From the NCBI RefSeq assembly GCF_018127785.1, contig NZ_CP072390.1:124001-188000 (forward strand): a stretch of 64,000 nt of DNA. Direction: 5' to 3'. This stretch comes from Prevotella scopos JCM 17725. GTDB lineage: Bacteria; Bacteroidota; Bacteroidia; Bacteroidales; Bacteroidaceae. The position numbers and the translations under genes were made by a program. Of the stretch, positions 9,239-18,724 are shown one piece after another; position 1 is the first letter of the stretch; every line of letters begins with the position of its first letter. Below the pieces are notes generated by a model, which was not told the DNA's origin, did no database searches, and saw nothing but the letters and a program-made list of their open reading frames with translations.

Positions 9239-9267
9239 GGTGTTGGGTGTTGGATGTTGGGTGATAA
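9239..9267. repeat. Short tandem GGTGTTGGGTGTTGGATG-type repeat
   Basis: Imperfect 7-8-bp units (GTGTTGG, GTTGGAT, GTTGGGT) follow the sulfatase stop. A very similar run occurs at 40730-40772. Confidence 0.5.
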
Positions 9268-9280
9268 GGGTATACAAAAA

Positions 9281-9303
9281 GGGATGCACGGTCTGTGCAT
9301 CCC
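9281..9303. terminator. Hairpin GGGATGCAC/GTGCATCCC between convergent genes
   Basis: Perfect 9-bp stem with a 5-nt loop in the gap between the sulfatase and the convergent esterase gene; likely a bidirectional terminator. A related hairpin is at 16258-16291. Confidence 0.6.
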
Positions 9304-9408
9304 TAAATTATATTGTGAAAAAGAATATTCTTAAAACGTCTTGTTGATACAAGTTTTACTATTGTAAGCGTAAGCTTGGAACGTTTGAAGGAGTTGTCTG
9401 ATGAGCGT

Positions 9409-10233
9409 TTAGAAACTCTTCAACCAAGCCTTCAGGTCCATCATCATTTCCTCGTGGTAACGGAAGCCAATCTTGCTACCCCAACCATGACCACCACCAG
9501 GATAAACATGGAGAGAACCACGGACGTCATTGCGGTAAAGCTCGGTGTAGAAGTTCACACCATTTGCTGGTGGAACAGTGTCGTCATCATCGCTGAGTGC
9601 AATGAACGTACGAGGTGTAACACGGCTCACGTTCATGTCAGCACTATACTTTTTCTCGTCGCGCTTGCTAGGGTTCTTACCAAGGAAGTTTAGACGACTT
9701 CTGTCGTGTCCGTAACCTTCCATCATTGAGATAACTGGATAGAAGAGAATCAAGAAGTTCGGTTTTGCCTCACCTTGGCTTCTTGTGGCAATTGTTGCTG
9801 CAAGATGACCACCAGCAGAGAAGCCCATGATACCGACATCGTTACGGTTAATCTTCCAGCTTGTTGCATTCAGGCGTACGAGTTTCATCGCTTGTTCAGC
9901 ATCTGAAACAGGGACTTCAGGTTGACCGTGTGGCATACGATACTTCAGGACGATGGCTGCAATACCCTGATTTTGAAAGAATTCTCCCCAGTCATAACCC
10001 TCTTTTTCCATTGAAAGTGTTTCGTATGCGCCACCAGGACATATCACTACTGCACGCCCAGTAGCTTGTTTCTCCATTGGAAGGAAGACACGAACCTTAG
10101 CCGTGTCGCTCTCATCACCATTGTTATAGGGAGGACGACCATTATAGAGTTTTACGTCAAAAGAACTCTGGGCAGACATCGTTATAGCAGCTGAAGCCAA
10201 TCCTATTACGAGAAAAAGTTTTCTTAATTTCAT
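9409..10233 (-). CDS. Secreted alpha/beta-hydrolase (esterase, BD-FAE-like)
   Basis: This protein has 274 residues from the ATG at 10233, chosen because it begins a clean signal peptide (MKLRKLF...TMSAQ). Alpha/beta-hydrolase landmarks are: CPGGAY oxyanion strand near 65-70, the nucleophile elbow GFSAGG (Ser139), a late Asp in the SDDDDTVPP segment and a final His in GGGHGW. This type in Bacteroidales is usually an acetyl- or feruloyl-esterase acting on plant glycan side chains; substrate unknown here. It is convergent with the sulfatase. Confidence 0.85.
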   Translation of the reverse strand: MKLRKLFLVIGLASAAITMSAQSSFDVKLYNGRPPYNNGDESDTAKVRVFLPMEKQATGRAVVICPGGAYETLSMEKEGYDWGEFFQNQGIAAIVLKYRMPHGQPEVPVSDAEQAMKLVRLNATSWKINRNDVGIMGFSAGGHLAATIATRSQGEAKPNFLILFYPVISMMEGYGHDRSRLNFLGKNPSKRDEKKYSADMNVSRVTPRTFIALSDDDDTVPPANGVNFYTELYRNDVRGSLHVYPGGGHGWGSKIGFRYHEEMMMDLKAWLKSF

Positions 10234-10367
10234 TCTATTCGTTATTTTTTGTTTGCTCATTTATCCTCTTCTTTTCAGTTATATTTAGCTGATCTTTATG
10301 AACAGAATAATATCAGTTACTGCCATCGAGAAGAGAAATAAATCGTAAGTTTTTAAATGTGCAGTTG

Positions 10368-10375
10368 CAAAGTTA
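10368..10375 (-). promoter_or_regulatory. -7 element TAACTTTG (minus) for esterase gene
   Basis: Reverse-strand TAnnTTTG match, about 135 bp upstream of the esterase ATG. Confidence 0.45.
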
Positions 10376-10418
10376 ACAAAAATATACGGTTTCAATGGTA
10401 GATGTTTAGAGTTTTTAT

Positions 10419-10426
10419 TATATTTG
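10419..10426 (+). promoter_or_regulatory. -7 element TATATTTG for NUDIX gene
   Basis: TAnnTTTG match about 100 bp upstream of the ATG at 10528, divergent from the esterase promoter. Confidence 0.5.
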
Positions 10427-10527
10427 CAGACAGAAATGACAAAAGGTTTGCTGTATAAACGATTTTTAATAATTTCGTGTTAGCGTTAACAACTTCCTTT
10501 CTGGTGCCGTTTTCTGGTATCATCAAT

Positions 10528-11091
10528 ATGCAAGAATCAATATACAATCAAAAGATGCACGTATTAGATAAATTTCGCTATTGTCCCGTCTGTGGGAGTA
10601 AGCACTTTGTTGAACAGAATGAAAAAAGTAAACGTTGTGCGAGTTGTGGCTTCGAGTATTTCTTAAATCCGAGTTCGGCTGTCGCTGCATTTATTCTGAA
10701 TGAGCAGGGTGAACTGCTTGTAACCCGTAGAAAACTCGACCCAGGACGAGGAACATTGGACCTCCCTGGTGGATTCTGTGATATTGACGAGACAATCGGA
10801 GAAGCGTTGATGCGTGAGGTGAAGGAGGAAACTAATCTTGTTATAAAGGAAAAACGCTACTTCTGTTCTCTTCCGAATAAGTATCGATATAGTGGTTTTG
10901 ATATCCCAACATTAGATGCCTTCTTTGTCTGCAGGGTAGAAGATGAGACAATACTCAAGGCTGCCGATGATGTCGCTGAGGCCTTTTGGCTACCATTATC
11001 GGAAGTGCATACCGAGCAGTTTGGACTCCGTTCAATCCGTCAAGCACTATATGATTTTCTACAAATAGAGTTGAAAAACTTAAAAAAGTAG
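10528..11091 (+). CDS. NUDIX hydrolase with N-terminal zinc ribbon
   Basis: This protein has 187 residues from the ATG at 10528; in-frame GTG at 10477 and ATG at 10555 are alternatives. An N-terminal four-cysteine ribbon (CPVCGS ... CASCGF) precedes a full Nudix box: GGFCDIDETIGEALMREVKEE, fitting Gx5Ex7REUxEE. The layout resembles NADH pyrophosphatase-type and related zinc-ribbon Nudix proteins, so hydrolysis of a nucleoside-diphosphate-linked compound is likely. The exact substrate is not evident. It lies upstream of topA in the same direction, which has its own promoter. Confidence 0.85.
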   Translation: MQESIYNQKMHVLDKFRYCPVCGSKHFVEQNEKSKRCASCGFEYFLNPSSAVAAFILNEQGELLVTRRKLDPGRGTLDLPGGFCDIDETIGEALMREVKEETNLVIKEKRYFCSLPNKYRYSGFDIPTLDAFFVCRVEDETILKAADDVAEAFWLPLSEVHTEQFGLRSIRQALYDFLQIELKNLKK

Positions 11092-11132
11092 AAAATTTGT
11101 CTATTATATAAGGTGTAAGCAAAAAGTTTAAG

Positions 11133-11140
11133 TACTTTTG
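11133..11140 (+). promoter_or_regulatory. -7 element TACTTTTG for topA
   Basis: TAnnTTTG match 29 bp before the topA ATG; it rules against a start at the in-frame TTG at 11146. Confidence 0.6.
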
Positions 11141-11169
11141 CGCCCTTGGAAAAAAGTACAAGATTGATT

Positions 11170-13506
11170 ATGCAAGAAAACTTGGTAATAGTAGAGAGCC
11201 CGGCAAAGGCTAAGACCATTGAGAAGTTCCTCGGTAAAGATTATAAGGTGATGTCATCTTATGGACATATCCGTGACTTGAAGAAAAAGGAACTTAGCAT
11301 TGACCTTGATACGTTAACTCCTGATTACGTCATTCCTGAGGAGAAGAAAAAAGTAGTCAGTGAACTGAAGAAAAGTGCGAAAGCAGCCAAGAAAGTTTGG
11401 TTGGCATCCGATGAGGACCGCGAAGGAGAGGCTATCAGCTGGCACCTTTGTGAGGTGTTGGGATTGGACGAAGATAAAACCAATCGCATTGTTTTTCATG
11501 AGATTACCAAACCAGCAATATTGAAAGCCATCGAGTCACCACGTCGTTTGGATATGAATCTTGTCAATGCACAGCAAGCGCGTCGTGTACTTGACCGATT
11601 GGTAGGCTTTCGCCTTTCACCCGTATTATGGCGCAAGGTGAAACCTGCTTTGAGTGCAGGACGTGTACAGAGTGTTGCCGTTAGGTTGATTGTTGAGCGT
11701 GAACGCGAGATACAAAACTTTAATACGGAACCTTACTATCGTCTGAACGCTGTCTTTGCTGTAACCAATGAGGATGGCTCGCAGAATGAAGTTAAGGCTG
11801 AGTTGAGCAAACGTTTTAAGACACATGAAGAGGCGTTGGAGTTCCTTGAACTATGTAAAAACGCTAAGTTTAAGGTTTCATCGATTGCTAAGAAACCTTT
11901 GAAGCGTATGCCAGCTCCTCCATTTACGACTTCAACACTTCAGCAGGAAGCGGCTAGAAAGCTTGGCTTTACAGTAAGTCAGACAATGATGGTTGCTCAG
12001 CGTTTGTATGAGGCAGGTCGTATCACCTACATGCGTACCGATAGTGTGAATCTCTCTTCATTGGCTATCAATACTTGTAAGCAAGAGATTGAACGACTCT
12101 ATGGAGAGAATTACGGAAAGGTAAGAAAATATCAGACACATAGTAAGGGCGCCCAAGAAGCACACGAGGCTATTCGTCCTACGTATATCGACCAGGTTTC
12201 TATTGAAGGAACAAGTCAGGAGAAGCGTCTGTATGACCTTATCTGGAAGCGTACTATTGCTTCGCAGATGGCTGACGCACAGATAGAAAAGACTACTGTA
12301 AACATATCTCTTGAAAGTGAAGAAGGCAAGAACGCTACAGATTTGCAGTTTGTTGCAAATGGCGAGGTAATTGCTTTTGAAGGTTTCTTGAAGGTTTATC
12401 ACGAGTCAACAGATGACGACGAAAACGCTGAAGAATTCTCACATGCACTGCCAGTAATGCACGAAGGTGAAGAGCTGGAACGTCGTGAGATTATCTCAAC
12501 AGAGCGTTACTCACAAGGTCCTAACCGTTACACGGAGGCAAGTCTTGTGCGTAAACTCGAAGAACTCGGTATTGGTCGTCCATCAACATACGCCCCAACA
12601 ATCTCTACCATTCAGCAGCGTGAGTACGTACAGAAAGGCGATCGCAAAGGAGAGGAACGTAAATATGTCGTTGATTCACTGCTTGGATTGAAGATTACAT
12701 CTAAGACCAAGAAGGAAATGGCTGGTGCTGATAAGGGTAAGCTTATCCCAACAGACATTGGTATCGTGGTAAACGACTTCTTGATGATAAGCTTCCCAGA
12801 CATCATGGACTATAACTTCACAGCAAAGGTGGAGCAGGAGTTCGATAAGATTGCAGAAGGAAAAGCTGAATGGAACAAAGAGATGAAGACTTTCTATCAG
12901 GATTTTGAACCTGAAGTAGAGAAGGTGATGAATGCTCGTTCAGAACATAAGGCTGGTGAACGCGAGTTGGGTATTGACCCTAAGTCTGGCAAACCAGTAT
13001 TTGTAAAGATTGGTCGTTTTGGGCCAGTGGTACAGATTGGTAGTGCTGACGATGAGGACAAGCCACGCTTCTCTCAGCTTCCTTCTGATAAGAGTATGGA
13101 AACGATTACCCTTGATGAGGCTTTGGAGTTGTTTAAGTTGCCACGTAACCTTGGACAGTTTGAAGGTACAGATGTCGTGATTGGTGCAGGACGTTTTGGT
13201 CCTTACGTACTCCACGATAAGAAGTACACATCACTACCAAAGGAGGAAGATCCACTCACGATTAGTCTTGATGCAGCAATCAACCTCATTCAGAAGAAGC
13301 GTTTGCAAGATGCACAGCGTCACTTGAAGACCTTCAGTGAAGATGCTAAGATGGAGGTGATGAATGGTCGTTATGGTCCTTATATTGCTTATGATGGTAA
13401 GAACTATCGTATGCCTAAGGCACTTCATGAGAAGGCAGCAGAGCTTACTTACGAACAGTGTATGGATATCGTAAAGAATGCACCAGAGCCAAAGCGTAAA
13501 AAGTAA
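11170..13506 (+). CDS. topA: DNA topoisomerase I
   Basis: This 778-residue type IA topoisomerase relaxes negative supercoils. The Toprim domain opens with LVIVESPAKAKTIEKFLG and carries the acidic triad in DEDREGEAIS (81-90). The catalytic tyrosine is Tyr287 in RITYMRTDS. The C-terminus has three copies of a GRFGPxV/GRYGPYI repeat (topoisomerase C-terminal repeats) and no cysteine zinc fingers, as in other Bacteroidetes enzymes. Start chosen at 11170 because the promoter element ends at 11140. Full length, no defects seen. Confidence 0.97.
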   Translation: MQENLVIVESPAKAKTIEKFLGKDYKVMSSYGHIRDLKKKELSIDLDTLTPDYVIPEEKKKVVSELKKSAKAAKKVWLASDEDREGEAISWHLCEVLGLDEDKTNRIVFHEITKPAILKAIESPRRLDMNLVNAQQARRVLDRLVGFRLSPVLWRKVKPALSAGRVQSVAVRLIVEREREIQNFNTEPYYRLNAVFAVTNEDGSQNEVKAELSKRFKTHEEALEFLELCKNAKFKVSSIAKKPLKRMPAPPFTTSTLQQEAARKLGFTVSQTMMVAQRLYEAGRITYMRTDSVNLSSLAINTCKQEIERLYGENYGKVRKYQTHSKGAQEAHEAIRPTYIDQVSIEGTSQEKRLYDLIWKRTIASQMADAQIEKTTVNISLESEEGKNATDLQFVANGEVIAFEGFLKVYHESTDDDENAEEFSHALPVMHEGEELERREIISTERYSQGPNRYTEASLVRKLEELGIGRPSTYAPTISTIQQREYVQKGDRKGEERKYVVDSLLGLKITSKTKKEMAGADKGKLIPTDIGIVVNDFLMISFPDIMDYNFTAKVEQEFDKIAEGKAEWNKEMKTFYQDFEPEVEKVMNARSEHKAGERELGIDPKSGKPVFVKIGRFGPVVQIGSADDEDKPRFSQLPSDKSMETITLDEALELFKLPRNLGQFEGTDVVIGAGRFGPYVLHDKKYTSLPKEEDPLTISLDAAINLIQKKRLQDAQRHLKTFSEDAKMEVMNGRYGPYIAYDGKNYRMPKALHEKAAELTYEQCMDIVKNAPEPKRKK

Positions 13507-13597
13507 ATGAAGATAAGCTCCACGGATAAGGTGATGGGAAATATCTAGCACGGCAAATGATAACGACAGACGGATGGATGATTAATAAATCGTGAGT

Positions 13598-14182
13598 ATG
13601 ACAGAATATTCAGATGAATACAAACCGCTTCGTATCATTCTTGTTGGTTATATGGGAGCCGGGAAGACGACAGTGGGGCGCGCTTTGTCGAAGGCGTTGA
13701 ACATTCCGTTCTACGATTTAGATTGGTATATTGAGAGCAGAATGCGCAAGACGGTGAAGCAAATCTTCGATGAAAAGGGAGAAAATGGCTTCCGCTTAAT
13801 AGAGCAGTCGATGCTTCACGAGGTGGCTGAATTTGAAAATGTTATTATCTCTTGTGGTGGTGGTACACCGTGTTTCTTTGATAATATGGAGTATATGAAT
13901 GGCCAAGCGGAGACGGTTTATCTGAAAGCTGAGACCGACGTTCTTTACAAGCATCTGCTGATGGGTAAGTCTATACGCCCCTTATTGCTCAACAAAACAC
14001 CTGACGAGGTAAACCTATTTATCCGCAAGCAATTGGAGCATCGTGAACCATTCTATGCGAAGGCTAAGCACGTTCTTGACGTTAGTCTTATGGATAGTTA
14101 CGACAAGATACAGATCTCTGTAACGCATCTCCTTGAGTTATTAAAGCTGGAGGCGTCAGAAAGTCAGAAGTTAAATAGCTGA
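13598..14182 (+). CDS. aroK: Shikimate kinase
   Basis: This 194-residue cytoplasmic P-loop kinase phosphorylates shikimate for chorismate synthesis. It has Walker A GYMGAGKTT (17-25), the shikimate-binding DLDWYIE segment with the usual D-D spacing, and the GGGTP loop (near 89-93), plus the lid arginine region RPLL. The ATG at 13598 was preferred over a GTG two codons earlier. It lies 91 bp after topA and 79 bp before speA in the same direction. Confidence 0.95.
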   Translation: MTEYSDEYKPLRIILVGYMGAGKTTVGRALSKALNIPFYDLDWYIESRMRKTVKQIFDEKGENGFRLIEQSMLHEVAEFENVIISCGGGTPCFFDNMEYMNGQAETVYLKAETDVLYKHLLMGKSIRPLLLNKTPDEVNLFIRKQLEHREPFYAKAKHVLDVSLMDSYDKIQISVTHLLELLKLEASESQKLNS

Positions 14183-14261
14183 AATTCAATAGTCGGAATT
14201 CAGACTTTCAAAACAATTTATTGATTAATTCTAGATTATATATAGGGACAGAAGAATAGAA

Positions 14262-16154
14262 ATGAAAAAGTGGACGATTGAAGATTCTCAAGAATTGTAC
14301 AATATCTCAGGATGGGGGACATCTTACTTTGGTATTAACAATAAGGGTGATGTGTTTGTAACACCTTGTAAAGACAATACGGAGGTTGACCTGCGTGATG
14401 TTATGGACGAACTTGCTCTGCGCGATGTGACACCTCCAGTGTTGCTCCGTTTCCCAGATATCCTCGATAATCGTATTGAGAAAACATCCTCTTGCTTTGA
14501 GAAAGCAAAGAAGGAGTATGATTTTAAAGCAGAGAACTTCATCATCTATCCTATTAAGGTAAATCAGATGCAACCAGTCGTTGAGGAGATTATTTCTCAT
14601 GGACGTAAGTTTAACTTAGGTCTGGAAGCTGGTTCAAAACCTGAATTACACGCTGTGATAGCTGTACAATGCCAGAGTGATTCGCTCATCATTTGTAATG
14701 GTTATAAGGATCAGAGTTATATAGAATTGGCTTTGTTAGCACAGAAGATGGGTAAGCGTATCTTCATTGTCGTAGAGAAACTTAACGAAATAGAACTCAT
14801 CGCACGGGCTGCAAAGAAGTTGAATGTTAAACCAAGCCTTGGTATTCGCATTAAACTTGCCTCTAGTGGTTCTGGTAAATGGGCTGATAGTGGTGGCGAT
14901 GCTTCTAAGTTTGGTCTTACTTCTTCTGAACTCCTGCAGGCTTTAGAGACTCTTGATAATAAGGGTTTGCATGATTGCTTGCGTCTCATCCACTTCCATA
15001 TTGGTTCACAGATTACGAAGATTCGTCGTATTCAGACAGCCCTCAACGAGGCAGCACAGTATTATGTTAACCTAAGAAAGATGGGATATAATGTTGACTT
15101 TGTTGATTGTGGTGGTGGCTTAGGTGTTGACTATGATGGCACACGCTCTGCCAGCAGTGAAAGTTCAGTGAATTATAGTATTCAAGAATATGTCAACGAT
15201 TGTGTTTATACCTTTGTTGATGCTGCCAACAAGAATGATATCCCACATCCAAACATCATTACTGAGAGCGGAAGAAGTCTTGCTGCTCATCACTCTGTCC
15301 TTGTAATTGATGTGCTTGAAACGGCCTCTTTGCCTGAAATGTCTGAAGATTTTGAGGCAAAAGATACTGATCACCAGTTGGTTAAAGACCTCTATGATAT
15401 ATGGGATAACCTTGATTCTCGCAATATGTTAGAGGATTGGCACGACGCAGAACAGATTCGTGAGGAGGCTTTAGAGTTGTTCTCTCATGGTATGGTTGAC
15501 CTGAAGACGCGAGCCGAGATTGAGGCAATGTACTGGAGTGTATGCCATGAAATTAATAATCTGGCAAAGAATATGAAGCATGTGCCAGATGAATTGCGTA
15601 ATCTGGATAAGCTCCTAGCAGATAAATACTTCTGTAACTTCTCACTCTTCCAGTCACTTCCAGACAGCTGGGCGATTGATCAACTCTTCCCAGTAATGCC
15701 ACTGCAGCGACTCAATGAACGTCCATCACGTAATGCAACCTTGCAGGATATTACTTGTGATAGCGATGGTAAGATATCAAACTTTGTTGCAATGGGACGT
15801 AGCAGTCATGTTCTGCCAATCCATGCATTGAAGAAGAATGAGCCTTATTACCTCGGAGTATTCCTTGTTGGCGCTTATCAGGAAATTTTAGGTGACATGC
15901 ATAATCTCTTTGGAGATACCAATGCAGTGCATATTTCAGTGAAGGATGGACGCTATCATATTGATCAGATCTTTGATGGTGAGACGGTAGAAGAAGTTTT
16001 GGAGTACGTTCAGTATAATCCTAAGAAACTCGTTCGCCAGCTTGAAATATGGGTGACAAAGAGTGTTAAGCAGGGAAAGATTTCTCTAGAAGAGGGTAAA
16101 GAATTCCTCAGTAACTATCGTAGCGGCCTCTATGGTTACACCTATTTGGAGTAA
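14262..16154 (+). CDS. speA: Biosynthetic arginine decarboxylase
   Basis: This 630-residue PLP enzyme converts arginine to agmatine for polyamine synthesis. It has the alanine-racemase-type fold III barrel with the PLP lysine at Lys99 (YPIKVNQ), the glycine-rich phosphate loop around DFVDCGGGLGVDYDG, and ESGRSLAAHHSVL. Length matches SpeA-type enzymes (about 630-660) rather than the shorter diaminopimelate or ornithine decarboxylases, and the helical insertion about residues 360-450 typical of SpeA is present. Downstream is a 480-bp non-coding stretch with a hairpin. Confidence 0.95.
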   Translation: MKKWTIEDSQELYNISGWGTSYFGINNKGDVFVTPCKDNTEVDLRDVMDELALRDVTPPVLLRFPDILDNRIEKTSSCFEKAKKEYDFKAENFIIYPIKVNQMQPVVEEIISHGRKFNLGLEAGSKPELHAVIAVQCQSDSLIICNGYKDQSYIELALLAQKMGKRIFIVVEKLNEIELIARAAKKLNVKPSLGIRIKLASSGSGKWADSGGDASKFGLTSSELLQALETLDNKGLHDCLRLIHFHIGSQITKIRRIQTALNEAAQYYVNLRKMGYNVDFVDCGGGLGVDYDGTRSASSESSVNYSIQEYVNDCVYTFVDAANKNDIPHPNIITESGRSLAAHHSVLVIDVLETASLPEMSEDFEAKDTDHQLVKDLYDIWDNLDSRNMLEDWHDAEQIREEALELFSHGMVDLKTRAEIEAMYWSVCHEINNLAKNMKHVPDELRNLDKLLADKYFCNFSLFQSLPDSWAIDQLFPVMPLQRLNERPSRNATLQDITCDSDGKISNFVAMGRSSHVLPIHALKKNEPYYLGVFLVGAYQEILGDMHNLFGDTNAVHISVKDGRYHIDQIFDGETVEEVLEYVQYNPKKLVRQLEIWVTKSVKQGKISLEEGKEFLSNYRSGLYGYTYLE

Positions 16155-16634
16155 ACGGTAACGTATTTGGGAAAGAGGATTCGTCAGAAAGGCTCTAAGT
16201 CCATATATCATTGACAAGCTATAGAGACGCACTGTCTGAGCATCGACATTAAATGTAACGTATAGGATGCACATGCTGTGCGTCCCTACGTTTATTTTAA
16301 TACATTAGTTCATATGTTCTTTTAGATTAGTATTTTTGCTCTGTGATTGCTCTTGTTCTTGCTTGTAAAAGAGTACCCTAGTCGAATTTCTATTCATAGA
16401 ATAATGTTTCCTTTTCATGAATAACAATGTCCCTCATTAAGTAAGATGTTCCCTTTCATTATGAAGAAAAATCATGATAAAAGGCTCATTAATAGGAGAA
16501 TAAGTCCAGTTGAATTGCTGTTTTAAGCTACTTTATTAGAATAGTTAGTGTGTTAACGAAGATTAAATATGTAGTTTTTTAGTCCATCCCTGTAACTTTC
16601 CCCCATAGATAAACGTCATTAAAACAGAGAGAAG
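16155..16634. other. Intergenic region speA to sigma factor
   Basis: Contains the hairpin above and, at 16382-16475, A/T-rich sequence with repeated TTTCAT/CATGAA words that loosely recalls the 92-bp elements but with irregular spacing. No gene seen. Confidence 0.5.
16258..16291. terminator. Hairpin GGATGCACA/TGTGCGTCC after speA
   Basis: Core stem 16265-16273 with 16277-16285 (8 of 9 pairs) extended by ACGTA/TACGT outer arms. Sequence resembles the hairpin at 9281-9303, so this may be a dispersed repeat reused as a terminator. Confidence 0.5.
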
Positions 16635-17147
16635 ATGAAGAAAGTCAGTTTCCGTAACGATGTGTTGCCGATGAAGAATGAACTCTTTCGGCTTGCACTC
16701 CGTATCACGCTCAATAGAGCTGAGGCTGAGGACATCGTTCAGGATACGCTGATAAAGGTTTGGAACCGTCGATATGAATGGGAAGACATTGATTCTATCG
16801 AAGCATTCAGTCTCACTATATGTCGAAACCTATCGCTAGACCGCATCAAGAAGAAAGAGAATAACAATGACTCTTTAGAAGATGTTAAAGTCGCAGAACC
16901 TTTCTCTTCATCTAATCCTCAAGATCGAATGATTCAAGCGGATAAGATAAATCTCGTAAAACAGATTGTAGATGCCCTCCCAGAGAAACAACGAAGCTGT
17001 ATGCAGCTGAGAGATTTTGAAGGTAAATCTTACAAAGAGATCGCAGAAGTCCTTGAAATCAGTGAAGAGCAAGTGAAGGTTAACATCTTTAGAGCTCGAC
17101 AAACGGTCAAACAAAAATATTTGAAATTAGACAATTATGGATTATAA
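16635..17147 (+). CDS. ECF-type RNA polymerase sigma factor
   Basis: This 170-residue sigma-70-family protein has region 2 (LRITLNRAEAEDIVQDTLIKVWNRR, with the DIVQDT core) at about 23-48 and region 4 (LPEKQRSCMQLRDFEGKSYKEIAEVLEISEEQVKVNIFRARQ) at about 116-158. No region 3, hence ECF class. Its last 11 bp overlap the next gene, a membrane protein, indicating translational coupling as for a sigma/anti-sigma pair. No TonB receptor follows, unlike the ECF system at 56-60 kb. Confidence 0.93.
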   Translation: MKKVSFRNDVLPMKNELFRLALRITLNRAEAEDIVQDTLIKVWNRRYEWEDIDSIEAFSLTICRNLSLDRIKKKENNNDSLEDVKVAEPFSSSNPQDRMIQADKINLVKQIVDALPEKQRSCMQLRDFEGKSYKEIAEVLEISEEQVKVNIFRARQTVKQKYLKLDNYGL

Positions 17148-17616
17148 GTATATCGATCAACTTTTAGAACGTTACTGGCGTGGCAAGACTTCTCTTCAAG
17201 AAGAGGAAATCTTGCGTATGTTCTTCTCACAGGAGGACATTCCAGCTGCGTTGCTACCTTATCGTGACCTGTTTGTCTATGAGCAGAACGAAAAGGAGAT
17301 GGAAAAGTTGGGTGATGACTTTGATCAAAGAATCCTTGGAATGATACAAGAAGACGAGCCTGTCAAGGCACGCGTGATAACAATGCGTCATCGTCTTATG
17401 CCACTCTTTAAGGCTGCTGCCGTAGTGGCAATTCTCCTTACCTTAGGTAATGCAATGCAGGCTGCTTTCTCTGATGGTGATGTACGTCAGGTGACCTCAA
17501 GCGCTGCAGCTGTTGAGCATTCTAGGAAGGGCCTATCTGTTGCAAAGGCTGACTCAGTAGTCAGTGATACCTTGCAACATAAGATGGAGTTACCTGTGTC
17601 AACCATTACAAAATAA
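17137..17616 (+). CDS. Probable anti-sigma-type single-pass membrane protein
   Basis: This 159-residue protein has an acidic/helical cytoplasmic N-terminus (about 1-85), one membrane segment about 89-108 (PLFKAAAVVAILLTLGNAMQ) and a short Ser/Ala/Val-rich outer tail. Its start overlaps the sigma gene by 11 bp. That topology and coupling are those of an anti-sigma factor, although it lacks a recognisable FecR or zinc-binding motif. Function is inferred from context. Confidence 0.65.
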   Translation: MDYKYIDQLLERYWRGKTSLQEEEILRMFFSQEDIPAALLPYRDLFVYEQNEKEMEKLGDDFDQRILGMIQEDEPVKARVITMRHRLMPLFKAAAVVAILLTLGNAMQAAFSDGDVRQVTSSAAAVEHSRKGLSVAKADSVVSDTLQHKMELPVSTITK

Positions 17617-17717
17617 GACAATTTCTATGCTTTCTCTATAAAATAATCATTTTAAGTAAAACAAAACGAGGCTGTGAAGTCTCAATTCTCTCAAATTTTT
17701 CATAACATACTAACGTA

Positions 17718-17752
17718 GAAGAGCCGATACTCCTTGTGAGTGTCGGCTCTTC
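17718..17752. terminator. Terminator after sigma/anti-sigma pair
   Basis: AAGAGCCGATACTC and GAGTGTCGGCTCTT form a 14-bp near-perfect stem with a 5-nt loop. Confidence 0.7.
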
Positions 17753-18063
17753 TTATGATCAGACGCTCTGTTTTAATCCATACCCCTTAATTCATAACTC
17801 ATAATTAGGCTCTGTAGGAAAAGGTGAAGAAATAGACACATAACAGGTTAACGATAAAAAGCACTTTCAAACTCTTGAATAACAAGTATTCCAAAATAAG
17901 AAAGAAATTATCGCATAAAACACGAGATTAGTTTTGTTTTAAGTTACTGTCATTTTTAACAGTTTAAGCATATTGTTGAAACTTAATGAGTTAAGCACCT
18001 ATTATAAATGACAGAAGTGAGAGGAACTTAGATTTATGAGTTGTCAGGTAAAACAAAAATAAC

Positions 18064-18344
18064 GGCTCTATAACGAATCGTGTGGGTAATTCGTCATAGA
18101 GCATAAAATATTGTTGAAAGGTATAGCCTCCAACTATACACAATTCCAGATTGACCTTAGTTTTAATACGCTTAACTCACATTAAATCCCTACCCATCCA
18201 TATACGGCAATGGTGTTAACCCTTCGCACATGTGGTGCATACCATCCGCACCATTAGTGCTAAGCACCAGCACCACATGTGCTGAGCACCCGCACCAAAT
18301 CGATGGAATATCAATACACAACCCACACGATTCGTTATAGAGCC
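18064..18344. mobile_element. 281-bp MITE-like element with 23-bp terminal inverted repeats
   Basis: Perfect 23-bp inverted repeats at 18064-18086 and 18322-18344 (outer end GGCTCTATAACGAATCG) enclose non-coding DNA. The left end can also fold on itself: 18065-18078 pairs with 18089-18102 at 13 of 14 positions. Inside (18217-18297) is a cluster of GCACCA/TGGTGC words related to repeats at 32110 and 43713. No target-site duplication is obvious, so it may be an old insertion or a different type of repeat. Confidence 0.6.
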
Positions 18345-18387
18345 ATCAAAGAATTTCCCCCAATTAACTCAAGTTGCCAAGCAAAAA

Positions 18388-18422
18388 TAAACGCCGAGAC
18401 TCTCAACGAGCTTCGGCGTTAT
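18388..18422. terminator. Hairpin AACGCCGA/TCGGCGTT
   Basis: 8-bp stem around a loop of about 16 nt, 360 bp before the glycosyltransferase gene; could be a terminator of an unseen transcript through 17.6-18.4 kb. Confidence 0.4.
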
Positions 18423-18724
18423 TAGTATGTTTAACTAAGAAATCTTTTTATAATGAAAGGGAACCTCACGGCCACCTTTGTCATCCTAGATCAATCGTTA
18501 AACTTTTACCTTAATAAAATAACTAAAAACCTAAATCTATTACTACTAACCTAAACAATCTATTAACCTTTTGACGATGCAAAGGTAGATGTTTTTCAAA
18601 TCTTGTACAATATTTCAAAACTCTTTTGTTGTAAATTAGCCCTTTTCTTGACGCATATCAAGTCTTTGTGTGCGCAAACAATCAATATTTGGTTACTTTT
18701 CTTGGCTTTTTATCAGTTTTCTTG

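Noticed and set aside
16382..16475. Possible fifth 92-bp palindrome element downstream of speA
   Set aside because: TTTCAT words occur, but spacing is irregular (about 21, 19 and 22 bp) and there are no terminal inverted repeats.
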